A stretch of DNA of 64,000 nucleotides, taken from the NCBI GenBank assembly GCA_014925825.1, contig JACGCK010000188.1, forward strand, positions 21,927 through 85,926, read 5' to 3'. Position numbers and translations under genes: made by a program. The notes under the pieces are model-generated. The model worked only from the letters and a program-made list of their open reading frames with translations. It was not told the DNA's origin and made no database searches. The DNA is from Pholiota molesta (Eukaryota; Basidiomycota; Agaricomycetes; Agaricales; Strophariaceae). This document shows, piece by piece, positions 12,091 through 23,612 of the stretch (position 1 is the first letter of the stretch; each line of letters starts with the position of its first letter).

Positions 12091-13984
12091 TCAAATGTCG
12101 AAAAACGGTCTCTCGTTCTGCTGCTGCTGCTGCTGTTGCTGCTGAATCGCGAACGGATTGTGGCTCGACCCCGTCTTCTGCTGCGCCAGCACATTCCTGC
12201 CCGCGTCGGTATACCCATATCTGTACCCCCAAAAGCAATCAATCAGCCGCCCGCGCCAAAAAAAAAAAAAAAAAAAAAACATAGAACTGAAATAGAACGT
12301 AAAACGCACCTCAGCTGCCCGACGTTGCCGAACGTGTCCTGCCCGCCCTCGCGGTCCGCGAACAGCGCCGCGAGCGCCTCGTTCTGGTCCTTCGTTTTCA
12401 CCTGAATCGGCCGCCCCGGCGCCGGGGATGCCGCCTGTTGCTGCGGCTGTTGTTGAGGCTGCGGCGACGCAGAGAGCGAGGCCAGTGCGGAGGACGAGTG
12501 GTTCTCGTACGTGCCGCCGAGGTTGAAGGAGGGCGAGGGGCGCTGTTGCTGGAAGGCCGGGTTGGGCGAGGGCGACAGGGAAGAGGGCGAGGTGGGTGCG
12601 AATGGGTTGTTGTTTCTATGCAAGAAAGATTAGAGGGTGGGGGTTGAGGAGAAGAAGCAAGGATAGTGCGTACCCAAACCCGGTTGGCTGAAGCTGGATC
12701 GGCTGCTGTGCGAAGAGGTTTTGCTGCTGATGTTGCTGCTGCTGTTGCTGCTGCTGCATCTGCAGGAGCTGCTGCTGCCGCAACCAGTCCTCCTGCTGCT
12801 GCTGTTGCTGTGCCTGTTGCTGCTGGAGCATGAACATCTGCTGCTGGCGGAGGAACTCAGCCTGCTGGGCCTCCTGCTCGGCTTGCGCCTGCTGTTGGTA
12901 CGGGTTGAACGCCGTGAACTGCGGCTGCATCTGTGTGAACTGAGGCTGGACAGTGTATTGCGGCTGCAGGCCGACGGCATACGGCGTGGGGTCGATCAGT
13001 GGGAAGGGGTTGTTGCTGTGAGTGGCGCTCGGCGGTGGCCTGCGTACAGTGGGGTGTCTCTGTCAGGATGGCCTGGAAATCGTCAGGAGAAGGAAGGAAC
13101 ACGCACAGCTGGTTCGTGTCGTCGAACAGCGCAGAAGCGTTCGAGCTATCCATGTCTTGCTTCCGCTTCTCCTCCTCCTCCTGGCTGAGCTTGAGCGCCT
13201 GCTGCAGATCCCGCTCCTCGGCGGTCAGCCGGTCCTGCGCGAGCGACTTCTTGCTCTCCTCAATCGCCCGCCTCAGCTCCTCCTCGTCGCGGTTGGGCCG
13301 CTTTCCGACGAGGCCGTTGGGATCCAGCTTCCGCCGACTGATGTTCTCGTCAATCGGCTCCTCGTCGCCGCCCACCCCACGGATCATGCGATCCCGCATG
13401 GATGCGCGAGTACGGCGTTCCTCGCGCAGCCGTGATTCGTCTTGCAGGAGGTTGGTGATGTCCTTGGCCTTCTGCCGGACGTTGGCGCCCTGGTCTTTCC
13501 CGTCCTCGTCGACATATTGGAACTCCTTGAGCGTCTTGACCACGTAGATGTTGTCCCGGAAATAGATGACCACGTTCTCTGATCCTTGGTGGAGACAGTA
13601 GTCGAGCACCGTCAAGCTCTAGGATAATCAAAAACGGGCACGGTTAGCGGGCTGCGGAATCCCCTGATGCAAATGAGAAGCCCTCGCGTACTTTGAACAC
13701 ATGCCGCCAGTTCTTGCCCTTATCGTTCAGGCGTTTGTCGAGCATCTCCATGATCTCGATGAAGTCGTTTCTAGCGTCGATAAAGCTCGTCAGCAGTGCC
13801 CCAGGCGTCAGTCAGTTTGCCCACTCAACTGGTTATACGTCAGCTGCGCGATTTCGTTCATCTGAGTCCCCGATGGGCCCCAGGGGTCGTTGGAGGTGGC
13901 ATCGCGGACCTTTGCCTGTGTATCTGAGTAGCCCTTGGTATAGTTTTTGGTGACGCGTAGCGCGGCCTTGCCAAAGTGCTGCAT
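12091..13984 (-). CDS. Epsin (ENTH domain endocytic adaptor)
   Basis: Epsin-family adaptor that binds PtdIns(4,5)P2, ubiquitinated cargo and EH-domain proteins at clathrin-coated sites, similar to yeast Ent1/Ent2. The start is the ATG at 13984, where the protein reads MQHFGKAALRVTKNYTKGYS. The ENTH domain follows: VRDATSNDPWGPSGTQMNEI, then across an intron NDFIEIMEMLDKRLNDKGKN, then LTVLDYCLHQGSENVVIYFR. Two ubiquitin-interacting-type helices follow (EEELRRAIEESKKSL and ERDLQQALKLSQEEEE). The C-terminal half is Gln-rich and carries three NPF motifs (NNPFPLI near 13005, NNNPFAPT near 12605, HNPFAIQ near 12150) for EH-domain binding. It ends NERPFFDI-stop at 12091. An A19 run sits in the last intron (about 12260). 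No frame break was found. Confidence 0.93.
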
Positions 13985-14089
13985 CGTGGCAACTCACAAG
14001 GAGGGAACGATTCCGGACCACTCTGTTATCGGAACAACAATTGCCAACCACAACGTGACTGTTATTGACTCAGGCGGAAGTTTTTCATC

Positions 14090-14161
14090 ACACTGATGGT
14101 GAAGCGGTTATCATGCTTGCCTTCCAAGCAAGCGGCAGGGGTTCGACTCCCCTTCAGTGTA
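14090..14161 (+). tRNA. tRNA-Gly (anticodon UCC), copy 1
   Basis: A 72-nt cloverleaf. The acceptor stem ACACTGA pairs with TCAGTGT, the anticodon stem is CTTGC/GCAAG around loop CTTCCAA (anticodon TCC, reading GGA), and the T arm is AGGGG-TTCGACT-CCCCT. There is no intron. Internal Pol III promoters are present: A box TGGTGAAGCGG at 14097-14107 and B box GGTTCGACTCC at 14140-14150. Confidence 0.95.
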
Positions 14162-14165
14162 CTTA

Positions 14166-14175
14166 TTTTTTTTTT
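14166..14175 (+). terminator. Pol III terminator of tRNA-Gly copy 1
   Basis: An unbroken run of ten T begins four bases after the discriminator base. Confidence 0.9.
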
Positions 14176-14610
14176 CCGATTTTGCTGTCATTGTCAATGG
14201 CGCTGCCAGCGCTGGCGGCTGAGCGTTGGCGGTTGAGCGTGCGTACAATAAATGATACCAATTTATCAATTTCTCAACACCCCGATTGGCTATTATTAAA
14301 CAGCGTATTGACGTGGACGATCGAGTTGGAGAAGTCGATCGAAAGTCGTATTATTTTCTCCTCAGCATTCCGCCGCGCGCACTCATGCATGCATCATGGC
14401 TCCAGGCTGAACTAATGAAAATGATTGATAGTTCAAATTTATACGTTCAGATGCATGCTGGATGCATGTCAATGTACGGAGGTTGTACGGGTTTAATAAA
14501 CAGACTGGTCAGTGATCGCGAACTTCAGCCCTTGGCTTCGAAGCCTTCGATGCCTTCAGCTGTAGTGAGAAGAGGACACGCTCGGAACAGGTGCGTGCCA
14601 TAGAATCTAT
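14176..14610. other. Spacer between the two tRNA-Gly genes
   Basis: No gene is recognised. GCATGCATC-type words repeat around 14390 and 14452-14466. Confidence 0.5.
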
Positions 14611-14682
14611 ACACCGATGGTGAAGCGGTTATCATGCTTGCCTTCCAAGCAAGCGGCAGGGGTTCGACTCCCCTTCGGTGTA
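14611..14682 (+). tRNA. tRNA-Gly (anticodon UCC), copy 2
   Basis: Identical to copy 1 except for one base pair in the acceptor stem. ACACCGA pairs with TCGGTGT, so the T-A pair of copy 1 is C-G here. Both halves changed together and folding is preserved. The same A and B boxes are present. Confidence 0.95.
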
Positions 14683-14686
14683 CATA

Positions 14687-14691
14687 TTTTT
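14687..14691 (+). terminator. Pol III terminator of tRNA-Gly copy 2
   Basis: A run of five T lies five bases after the tRNA. Confidence 0.8.
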
Positions 14692-14929
14692 GATGTCAAT
14701 CATAATGGCACCTCAGGAACTGCGCACCAGCGCGTTCTCCCTTCTGAACATTGACGCGATTTTTTGATACGACAACATTTCAATTGAAATCTCCGCTTTC
14801 TCAAATGTCAACGGCGATCATTGATTCAAAGTACATCTTTGATAGCATTTAAAGGCCGATCCATACATATATAACATCGTCCGAACACACATCCTCCTCC
14901 CAACGATCTTCCTTGGACTCAACGGCATC

Positions 14930-17769
14930 ATGACTACTCCCAACGAGCAAGCAGATGCCAATTTAAAATCAGCCGCTCTCACTCACATAAACCCAAGTAT
15001 CGACACCTCGGCGGCCGGTGTTGACACGGGCATAAATTTGGCCAACACTGTCGTCGCCATCGTAAAAGAAGTGGGGGAGCTGATGAACACCGTCCCATAC
15101 CTGAAGTCATTGTCTGGTGTGATCCTACAGATCATCAAGATCAGAGATGTACGTATGTTATCTGTGCCAGTATGATATTACTAACCTTTGACCTTCAGGA
15201 GATCAAATCGAATAAGGAACGCTGTCGCGAGCTCATTGACAAGGTTCTCCGCATCTCGAAATCGATTTATGAAAGGCTCGCCGATATCGCGAAATCGAAA
15301 GGGAAGGTGAAATTGGCCCGAATCGAGGGCCATCTCGGAGACTGCAACAGGCGAGTCCGATTGCATAGATGCCTTTCGTACAATGCTCAGAGTCTATTTA
15401 GAACCCTCTCAGCTGTTTATGAAGCGCTCGAGAAGCACCGTTCACGCAAGCTACTGGCGAAGCTTATAAACCGCGGGCTGGACGAGCTAAACACATTGGA
15501 TCGACGTGTGGACGAATTGAATATTAAGCTTATACTAGTAGGTGCACAAATCCAGGAGACGTCTCTTATTTAACGATGCTCGGTGCACATAGGATATCCT
15601 GGTCGACATTAAATTGGAACAGGTCGCCACAAAGGAAGATCAGTCTCCTGCGCCTAAGTACGCATTTTATTTTTCAACTAAAAAGGATTAAACGCTAACG
15701 ACTAATTTATTGCTGAACCAGTGGATTAGGCCATATCCTCCCGCCGAAACCCTACTTGATGGTCGAGCGTGAAGCGCAGGCCGATAGCGCACTAAATATT
15801 CTCCTCAACGAGGAGCCCTCGCGCATCGCAATCCTAGGCGGAGGTGGGTTCGGGAAGACTACCTTGGCGCGAGCCATTCTCCACGACCCACAGATCACAG
15901 AGCATCTCTCTGTCGGTAGAAAGTCACCGAATGAAAAGAGATCCAGACGCTTCGGTCCTGCTCGCTGTCCTATCTCTCCTTCCCTCAGGTTTTCCCTCCG
16001 ATGCAAGTGCTTTGGCAAAATTGGAGGAATATCTCGGCATAAACGACATCGATTCTGCCTTCCAAACACTACGGACTGTATCATTGGTCGAAACGAAATT
16101 ATCTTCTACAGCGAGAATACAGATGTTGTCCCCCATTCGACTCTTTTGCCATGAATTCCTTTCCTCCAAAATGTCGTCAGTGCTCGAGAAAGTTGCCGAC
16201 TATTATATTGCTATCATGCTGAACGCCGAAGATAAACGATGGGTCTCTGAGCTTTACAATCAAATCGTTCCGGAAATTCAGAACCTCCATTCGGTGTTTC
16301 AAAGAGCGTACAAAGCCGGCTACTCTCAGAATATTTCTGCACTCATCGACGCCACTGTGTTCCTTACAAGCTGGTCTCAGTACATCGGGTATCTTGCTCG
16401 AGATACCATTCAGATGGCCCTTGAAAGATCGACTGAGCTCCCCATCGTACATGCCAAATGCCTCTTAGCTCTAGGAGATCTGGTTCGTATCGAAGGTCAG
16501 AACAAAAAGGCCGAGAACTTTATTAAAGAAGCGGCCACACTCTTCAGGAAAGGACACGATACACCAGGGGAGGCACGGGCAACTTACATTCTCGGACGCG
16601 TGCTCCTTGACATGCGGCAGCTCGACGACGCATTGACCACGTTCAAAGCGAGTCTCGAGCTCTACACCCAAGCCGACTATCAGCAAGGACAAGCGAATGC
16701 ACAGTACAGTATTGGACAAATATACGAGGAAACGGAGCGACATTCGGAGGCGGAGACAAGCCTGAAAAGTGCGCTCGAGGCATACAAAAAGATGCCAGAT
16801 CTTCTTGGCCAATCGAATGCTGCTTCGAGCCTGACTACACTCTACGTTAAAATCGGGAATTTAACAGAAGGTGAGAAATTTGCTACCCAAGCCTTGGCGG
16901 CGGCCAAAGAAGCGCAGTACACACTTGGGGAAGGCAACGCACTCCAGAAGCTAGGCTGCATTTTTCTCGGGACGGACAGAGTTACGGAAGCTCGACAGGC
17001 TTTCGAGCAGGTCCTCACAATCACCAAGACACAAAACCATTACGCCAACCATCTCGGAGTCCTTGATGACTTAGGGGAGGTTTACATCAGATCAGATCAA
17101 CTTTCTGCGGCAGAGGCGCTACTCACAGAATCCATCAACACAGAGTCGGATGCGATTCAAGCGGCCTACGTTTTAGCCACCTTGGGATGGCTCCATATCT
17201 GCCAAGGTCGCCTCGACAAGGCCGAATCCGGTTTAAACGACGCGCTGCAGCGCTTCCAAGAATTCGACGACAAAGCCTGGCAGGTCAAGGTTCTCGCGCA
17301 TCTCGGGACCGTGTACTTTAAATCCAACCGCCTAGACAAGGTCGAGCAAGTGCTAGAATCCATCCCACATCTGACGACGCGCTTGCGATCCGTCGAAATT
17401 CATCGACTATGGGTTCTTGGTGAGCTTTACACCGTCCAGGGAAAGTTCGAAGACGCGCAGGTTTCCTTGGATGCAGCGCTGGCTCTTTGCCAGAATAGGG
17501 AATATTCATTCTCGTATCAGCAGGGTAACATCCTTCGAAGTTGCGGTGTGCTCCTTACGAAGCAAGGTCACGTCAAGCTAGCCATCCCTAAATTCGAGGA
17601 AGCACGCGAGTTCCATCGCAAGGCTCAGTGGGTCTCCGAGCAGGCCACCGACCTCGATCGACTCGGCGAAGCGTATGAGATAATCGGGAAGATCGAGGAG
17701 GCAAACGCAATGATCAAAGAGGCGGAGACGCTCATGGAGACCATACGGGAGGCGCAAGGCGCGATTTGA
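14930..17769 (+). CDS. NLR-like protein: helical N-terminus, P-loop remnant, TPR array
   Basis: The architecture matches agaricomycete NLR-like proteins, which are presumed to act in recognition and cell death. Exons 14930-15148, 15199-15537 and 15593-15657, then 15722 onward, splice in phase. The N-terminal ~190 residues are helical and resemble the MLKL-NTD-like bundle often found in this family (SGVILQIIKIRDEIKSNKER). A P-loop GGGGFGKTTLAR lies at 15838-15873. Directly afterwards, about 15900-15912, the sequence jumps to what is normally the winged-helix part (MKRDPDASVLLAVLSLLPSG), in another frame. Walker B and the rest of the NB domain are absent. From there a frame stays open to 17769 and encodes about ten TPR-like repeats (ARATYILGRVLLDMRQLDDA; GQANAQYSIGQIYEETERHS). 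As sequenced, no continuous protein spans the junction. Confidence 0.75.
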
Positions 17770-18206
17770 GACTATAGTTGTAGCTGCATGATATGCATAT
17801 TACACTGGATATGGTAATGAAAGAATAATGACGTGCCTTTTATTCTCTTTCTGTTCTCCTTGTCACATTCATGATTCAGGCCTGCCTAGACAATGGCAGA
17901 GACGATGGGTGACTACGAATCCAAGTGGGATGGTATTTACTTGCTGCGGAGGTCGTCGGACGATAGAATCGGGAACTGGGAAGAAAAGAAAGAAGCTGGT
18001 AGAGGACAAGTAATGTTCAAGGAATCATAGCGGCCTGGTACTTATGTACAAGCAGACGTGGAGAAAGATGACGCGATCTGTTCCGGTCAAGTTCCGGTAT
18101 CAACGGAGCCACCCGAGCGCTGGAGCTCTAAGTCTCCCTCCCATTTCATTCCTCTCGAGACTCGCGCTCGCTGGCTCCTAGCCATAAATATTGAGTATAA
18201 AAAAAA
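17770..18206. other. 3' flank of the NLR-like gene
   Basis: No gene is recognised. A short motif CTAGACAATGGCAG at about 17886 recurs at about 46791, beyond the fourth F-box gene. Confidence 0.4.
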
Positions 18207-18246
18207 ACACCGAAGGGGAGTCGAAGCCCTGCCGCTTGCTTGGAAG
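18207..18246 (-). pseudogene. tRNA-Gly 3' half, truncated at the anticodon loop
   Basis: On the minus strand the sequence runs from the anticodon loop CTTCCAA through GCAAGCGGCAGGG and TTCGACTCCCC to the 3' acceptor strand TCGGTGT, then a T-run. It matches the 3' half of the two tRNA-Gly genes at 14.1 and 14.6 kb with one T-stem mismatch. The 5' half is absent; the sequence changes abruptly to the 3' flank of an F-box gene. Confidence 0.85.
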
Positions 18247-18352
18247 AGTCTCTGTCCCTAAAAGTAGGTCTATAATAAATCTATAGCGGACAAACACTAT
18301 ATACTGTTACATATGCATAGCTTCAAATGTATATTCAAGGGGGGAAAATGTA

Positions 18353-19735
18353 TCAAAATATTCGCACTGGAAACTCGAATTTCAAGGCAGGGTTCGTAGA
18401 ACACTGAGGCATGAACGCAGGGATATTCAACCATGTAAAATCATGGTTGCCCCGATTCGTGTGTACATTTGCGCCAATCAACGAGACAGGCAAGTACAGA
18501 GATCGCAAACTAGAAAATTTCCGGGTGGAAAGGAGGATGTCGAGGTCCATGAAATCTTTGATCACTGGCGAATGATCGATTATGGGAAGAACTATGCCGA
18601 CCGTTATTCTAAGGTGCTTCAAGGAGGCCCAGGGAAACGTGCAAGTGTTCTGTAGAATGGTCGCAGGGAGCTGGTGATGACTAGGACCGCCAACGGGATT
18701 GTACCAAACTTGAAACCGCAACGTCTCCAGTCGCGCCGAAGCTTCTGGATGAATGGAGTTTAAAATGTTGGGAAAATCTGGAGGAATCGAGTGTTCTGAG
18801 CATATAAGCATATAAGTAGTATTAGTTTTCTTCGCCTGTTTTTATAGTTTAGTGAACCGAGGTTGCTTACGTTGAACGGATATATCCAGAACCTTCAGCT
18901 GGCTCAGCCCCCGCAATAAACGAATGATTGGGACTGCTTCATCTACCGCCGCTCCAGTTGAGGACGTCGTCGCAGCAAATGTCTGAAGTTGGGACAAATC
19001 GAAGAAAGGAAGCCCAATACCCGGCCGAATGCCTTCAAGGAGTCCTTTGATCGCGCTATAACTCACAGTAAATGCCAAGGACTGCAGCCGAAGAGGACGT
19101 GGATGACAGACAGCGGGTGGATCTGCTATAACGGCAGTGGACATATTGGAATCGATGAGATGGAATGTATGGAGGCAAGCGAGCGGATGAATTATTGACA
19201 TCGGGATATTCAGATAGTCGGTGAAGTAAAGATGCGTGAGCGTACGTTGTTGCTGATGTATGAGGCTAACCATTGCTACCTGCAACGCATCGTCCAAGCT
19301 GTCCCAGCTCTCGAATCTCTTCCAGGGCTCCTTGTCGAGCTGGTGTCTAATATGCAGCTTCTCCAATCGATCGAATTTTTGTAAGAGCGGCAAGATCGTC
19401 TCATCGATCCAATTTGAAAGATGCGGGTAGAAAACCAACTCGCGGACGTATCCTGCAATTTCCGGGCTGCTCGCGATGAGTTTGGCTAGGTTCGTCGTTC
19501 CGATATGCAGCGTCGCTTCAAACTTCCCAGCCCTGCGATGGGCCTGATTAGCAACATCCGACCCATAGATACGGGATTTAAGCCAGATCGCAGAGAACAA
19601 GTGTTTGCGACAGACAGGCAGGAGGTAGCGGCATGTTTGTGAGACGGATCGCATGGTTTCGAAGGCAGGAGGTTCGTCATTCGCCAACATCTCGATAACC
19701 GTATGCAGAACGTCAAAGGGTAGGACGACCGACAT
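18353..19735 (-). CDS. F-box/LRR-like protein, paralogue 1
   Basis: One of four paralogues in the window. The protein starts MSVVLPFDVLHTVIEMLAND at 19735, an F-box-like helix set (SVSQTCRYLLPVCRKHLFSA) expected to bind Skp1. Leucine-rich helix-strand repeats follow (LPLLQKFDRLEKLHIRHQLD; LTHLYFTDYLNIPMSIIHPL; IIRLLRGLSQLKVLDISVQ). An intron (about 18796-18870, GTAAGC...TCAG) joins to the last exon, HSIPPDFPNILNSIHPEA through to the stop at 18353. Both exons are open. It is divergent from the MYND fragment at 20.1 kb, the same arrangement as paralogue 3 with the full MYND gene. Confidence 0.85.
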
Positions 19736-20135
19736 ATTCCGGGGACCAGGAATCTTTGAGATAGCTCTTAATAAGATAAAGAAGACATTACTGCACATCA
19801 GCCACTCACTGCTATTTTGCTGCTATTGGCGAGAGCTCTTGCTCTGAAGGCCGAAGAGTCTAGCCAAATTGTCGCCAGGCGTTTCATGTCGCTGATATCG
19901 GAACAAGAACAACGCACCTGTTGCGCGCCCGCTTTGCGAAAATTCCAAGTGGATGTGGGAATTTCGACCAGCAGTCTAAGGCTGTGCGTCGTCGTGGCTG
20001 AATTTAGGTCGTTTGGAAACGTTTAAATTACAACGCTGAAGTGGTTATTGGGTGATCGCGTTGACCGTGAACGTGACGCCCGCTACTTCGTCCGAGCTCG
20101 ACCAATCTAGAGTCTAAGGAAGTAAACCTTAGTGG

Positions 20136-21337
20136 ATGTTCAAACGTTCACACATCACGGATGATGCCTCTGCGCAGATATTCAGCGAAGCCGGGGGAAA
20201 GGCTATTCCTGAGATCGTGCAGCTTTCGCCTTGCGTTGTTAGAGTGACCTTGGGCGATCGAATCCAGGATATCGCGTACCCGTTTCCCGTTATAGGCAGT
20301 GCGCACCGGCTGCGCCTTGCTCGGATGGCACGATATATTGAGGCATGTACATACTTTTACTAGTTTTTGGAGTCCATGGCTGAACTACCACCCCCACTCC
20401 ATAGGTTATCGTACCGACCTCGAGATCGCTCATGGCGGATGGAATGAAACTCAATACATTCGCAGTCATCAACACAAAAGGACTCTTCCATCCATGGAGC
20501 ATCCACCGGGTTAACTTGTGTACTCTGCCTGTTCTTGACATTCAAACGAAATACATTCAGGAGTGGCTCAACGTCCACGTCGGCTCTATGATGTCCACTC
20601 GCGAAAGATCGCTCAGGAAGAAAGATGGTACCGATACTTTGATGTTTGTTAAAGATACCCTCCACAAGATTTTTGTCCGCGCATCGGGCGTACAGGGTGA
20701 TTTCGTGCAGCGGCTCTTTGCTCTGCTAGATGTCAAGAAACATAGCTGCGACACCATCGTATTCGTCGACGACCTTCGTATCGACCTGGCCTCTCATGCC
20801 ATGATCTGCGACGCATACGTCCTTACTCTGACAGAGGAGCTGATGGAAGAGGTCGAAGAATCGTACGAGAGACTCTTGAATGAAAGGGAGATGGTCCACA
20901 TCGCTGTATTCGAAGGCGAGATGCAGGTATGGAAGCAGCTTCTACCCGCATTGTTTGCCGAGAGGTGTCGGTCGTCCTGGTCTCACGGGCCAAATTGCGA
21001 ATAAGTATACGATCCACGGTCGCATCTCGCTCACAGAAGACATAGATGCTGATCCTCTTTGCAGCTGTGGCCGAGGAAAGGAAGTTGACGGATAAGCGAA
21101 CTGTGGATGAAATTCGCACCGTTCGTCACCCGGGTCGCGCTTTCGCCGTTGTTCGTGGTCTCGTATCTTGAGACCGTGGGTCGAGATCCAGATGCGCGCA
21201 AGTGTTCGGTGTGTCGAAAGCGAGGACAGCCAAAGCTCAGAGCTTGCGGGGGCTGCAAGAAGGTACGATATTGTTCCACCGAATGTCAGAAGAACGATTT
21301 GGAGGCGCATAAGCCGAAGTGCAAGGTTTTAAATTGA
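20136..21337 (+). pseudogene. 5'-truncated MYND zinc-finger gene, copy 1
   Basis: A copy of the C-terminal third of the MYND/DUF4470 gene at 31.5-35.2 kb. Shared blocks are SAQIFSEAGGKA (20172), IQDIAYPFPVIGSAHRLRLA, an intron, KLNTFAVINTKGLFHPWSIH and the MYND finger CSVCRKRGQPKLRACGGCKK ending at 21337, with Cys pairs and HKPKC in place. The upstream two-thirds are absent: homology begins at about 20145. Two lesions break the frame relative to the other copy: a 2-base insertion near 21003 giving a stop after NCE, and altered sequence with a stop near 21094. It lies divergent from F-box paralogue 1. Confidence 0.85.
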
Positions 21338-21719
21338 CTCGTGGCAATTTTTTTTTTGCATGGTGCAGACCTTCTAACGCAAAGAAACATCCCTTTTACT
21401 TGATATCTTACAACACTTGAATCATTTTGTACCTTGGATGCTCCGCATACGTGATGCACATTCGGCAACACACGTTGAAGGCACTTGCCACTATGCATCG
21501 CAAAGACAACGGTTTAGATTAGAAGGTAGGATTCAAGCCAAGGAGGAGTTAGCATGAGCGCGACCGAAATTAGACATGCACTTCCTGACTGAAGTTAGTA
21601 CTTCTGGCGAATGCGGAAGTCTTCGTCCCTAAAATTAGATCTGTACTTAATAAAGCTCAAAATTTCTACAACGGGCCAACGCTACATACTTGGTGTATAT
21701 TCAAGAGGGGAAAAATGTG
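21338..21719. other. Intergenic with a small MEF1 exon-intron relic
   Basis: TGCACATTCGGCAACACACG and following bases (about 21455-21510) match the last splice region of MEF1 (about 24459-24510), where the sequence is TGCACATTCGGCAGCACAGG. The match spans exon and intron. The remaining sequence resembles the 3' flank of F-box paralogue 1 (GTCCCTAAAA...AATAAA). Confidence 0.55.
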
Positions 21720-23084
21720 TCAAAACAGTTGTGATGAAAACTGAAATTTCAAGGCAGGATTCATATAACATTGAGGCATAAGCACAGGGATATCGACCCA
21801 TTTCCCATCATCCGTGTGTGTGTTTGCACCAATGAACAAGAGAATCATGGATAGAGATTTCAAACTAGAAAATTTCTGGGTGGAGAGGAGGTTGTCGAGG
21901 GCCATCAAGTCGTCGATCACTGGCGAGCGGTCGATTATTGGAAGAACTATGCAGATCAAAATTCCAAGGTCCTTCAAAGAGGGAAACGTGCGAGTATTCT
22001 GTAGAATAGCCGCGGGGAGCTGGTGATGCGTAGGACCGCCAATGGGGTTGTACCACAAATGAAACGACAAGAATTCCAGTTTCGCCGCTGCTTCTGGATG
22101 AATGGAGTTGAATACATCGGGAAAATTGGGAGGAATCGAGCGTTCTGCGCATAAATGTAGTATTAGTTCTTTTCGCCTGAATCTTTACATCTATGAATCA
22201 AGCCTGCTGCTTACGTTGAGCAGATATAACCAGATTCTTCAGCTTGCTCATCCCCCGCAATAAACGACTGATTCGGACTCCATCGTCTACTGTTCCAGGT
22301 GAGGATGTCCTCACAATAAACTCCCGAAGTTGGGACAAATTGAAGAATGGAAGCCTACTCGGCCGAATCCCATCGAGGAGACCTTTGATTGCGCTCTCAC
22401 TCATGGTAAATTCCAAGAACTCTAGCCGAAGAGGACGTGGATGGCAGAGAACCGGTGGATCTGCTATAACGGCAGTGGACATATTGGATTCTAAGAGGCG
22501 CAAAGTATGGAGGCAAGTGAGCGGATAAATTATCGACATTGGGATATTCAGATATTTGGCGAAGTAAAGATGTGTGAGCGTATGTCGTTGCCGATGTATG
22601 AGGTTAATCATAGCCATTTGAACGACTTGGCCAAGCGATCCCAGTTCTCGAACATCTTCGAACTGTCCTTGGTAATGTCGGGTTGGAATTTAATATGCAG
22701 CTTCTCCAATCGATCGAATTTTCGTAAGAGTGGCAAGAGTGTCTCATCAACCCCACTTGAAGGATGTGGATAGAAAATGAACTCGCGGACGTATCCTGCA
22801 ATTTCCGGGCTGCTTGCGACAAGTTTTGCAAGGTTTGTCGCTCCGATATGCAGCGTCGCCTCACGCTTTCCATTCAGAGGCCTGCCATGGGCCTGATTGG
22901 CAACATCCGACCCATAGATGCGGGATTTAAGCCAGATCGCAGAGAACAAGTGTTTACGAGAGACAGGCAGGAGGTAGCGGCATGTCTGGGACACGGATTG
23001 CATGGTTTCGAAAGCAGGAGGCCCGTCATTCGCCAACATCTCGATAACCGTGCTCAGAACGTCAAAGGGGAGAACGACCGACAT
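21720..23084 (-). CDS. F-box/LRR-like protein, paralogue 2
   Basis: Close paralogue of the gene at 18.4-19.7 kb, starting MSVVLPFDVLSTVIEMLAND at 23084 with the same F-box-like segment and LRR blocks (ETLLPLLRKFDRLEKLHIKF). A single-base slip near 22615-22625, at LAKSF/QMAMINLIH, separates the first frame (to 22608) from the second (22198-22617). After the intron the last exon ends at 21720. It also carries a short insertion, HGRPLNGKREAT, compared with paralogue 1. The slip may be a sequencing indel or early decay. Confidence 0.8.
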
Positions 23085-23612
23085 ATTCCGAGAATCTTGT
23101 GAGGTAGATATTAAGCTAAAGAAGACGTTACTGCACGAAAGCCACTCACTGGTATTGGCGGAAACTCTTGGTTTGAAAGCTGAAGAGTCTGGCTCAGTTG
23201 TCGTCAGGCGTTTAAATTCGATGGTTGCTAATATGGGAACGGAGAACGCGCCCGCTTTGTGAAGATTTGAAGTAGTTGTGGGAATTTCCGAAATGCGATG
23301 ACATAAAGGGTCGACCTTCGGTCTCCTCAACACCTTGCTGATAAGTAGCTTATGTAAATTTTACTTTCACATTGGAACATCCAAATTCGCACCCAAGTTC
23401 TCGAATCTCGACGCATTGGACTTAATAACTTATGTATGCCATTCAATCAAGTTCAATTGTCTTCTTTTGATATATTTATACTTAATTAATGGTTATCACT
23501 CGATGAGAAGCCTGTAAATTGTAATCATTTCCATAATCCTTTATTGTCAGACCTCGCTGGCGGCTGCACCCGCCACGCTCGGTCTTTGGAAACTGTAAAA
23601 GAACCAACATTT

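Noticed and set aside
12721..13188. Leu-repeat plus-strand frame
   Set aside because: Reverse reading of the poly-Gln coding tract of epsin.
15844..15900. Start of the TPR frame at 15844
   Set aside because: It begins with GTG in the wrong frame across the P-loop; family-like sequence in this frame begins only at about 15905.
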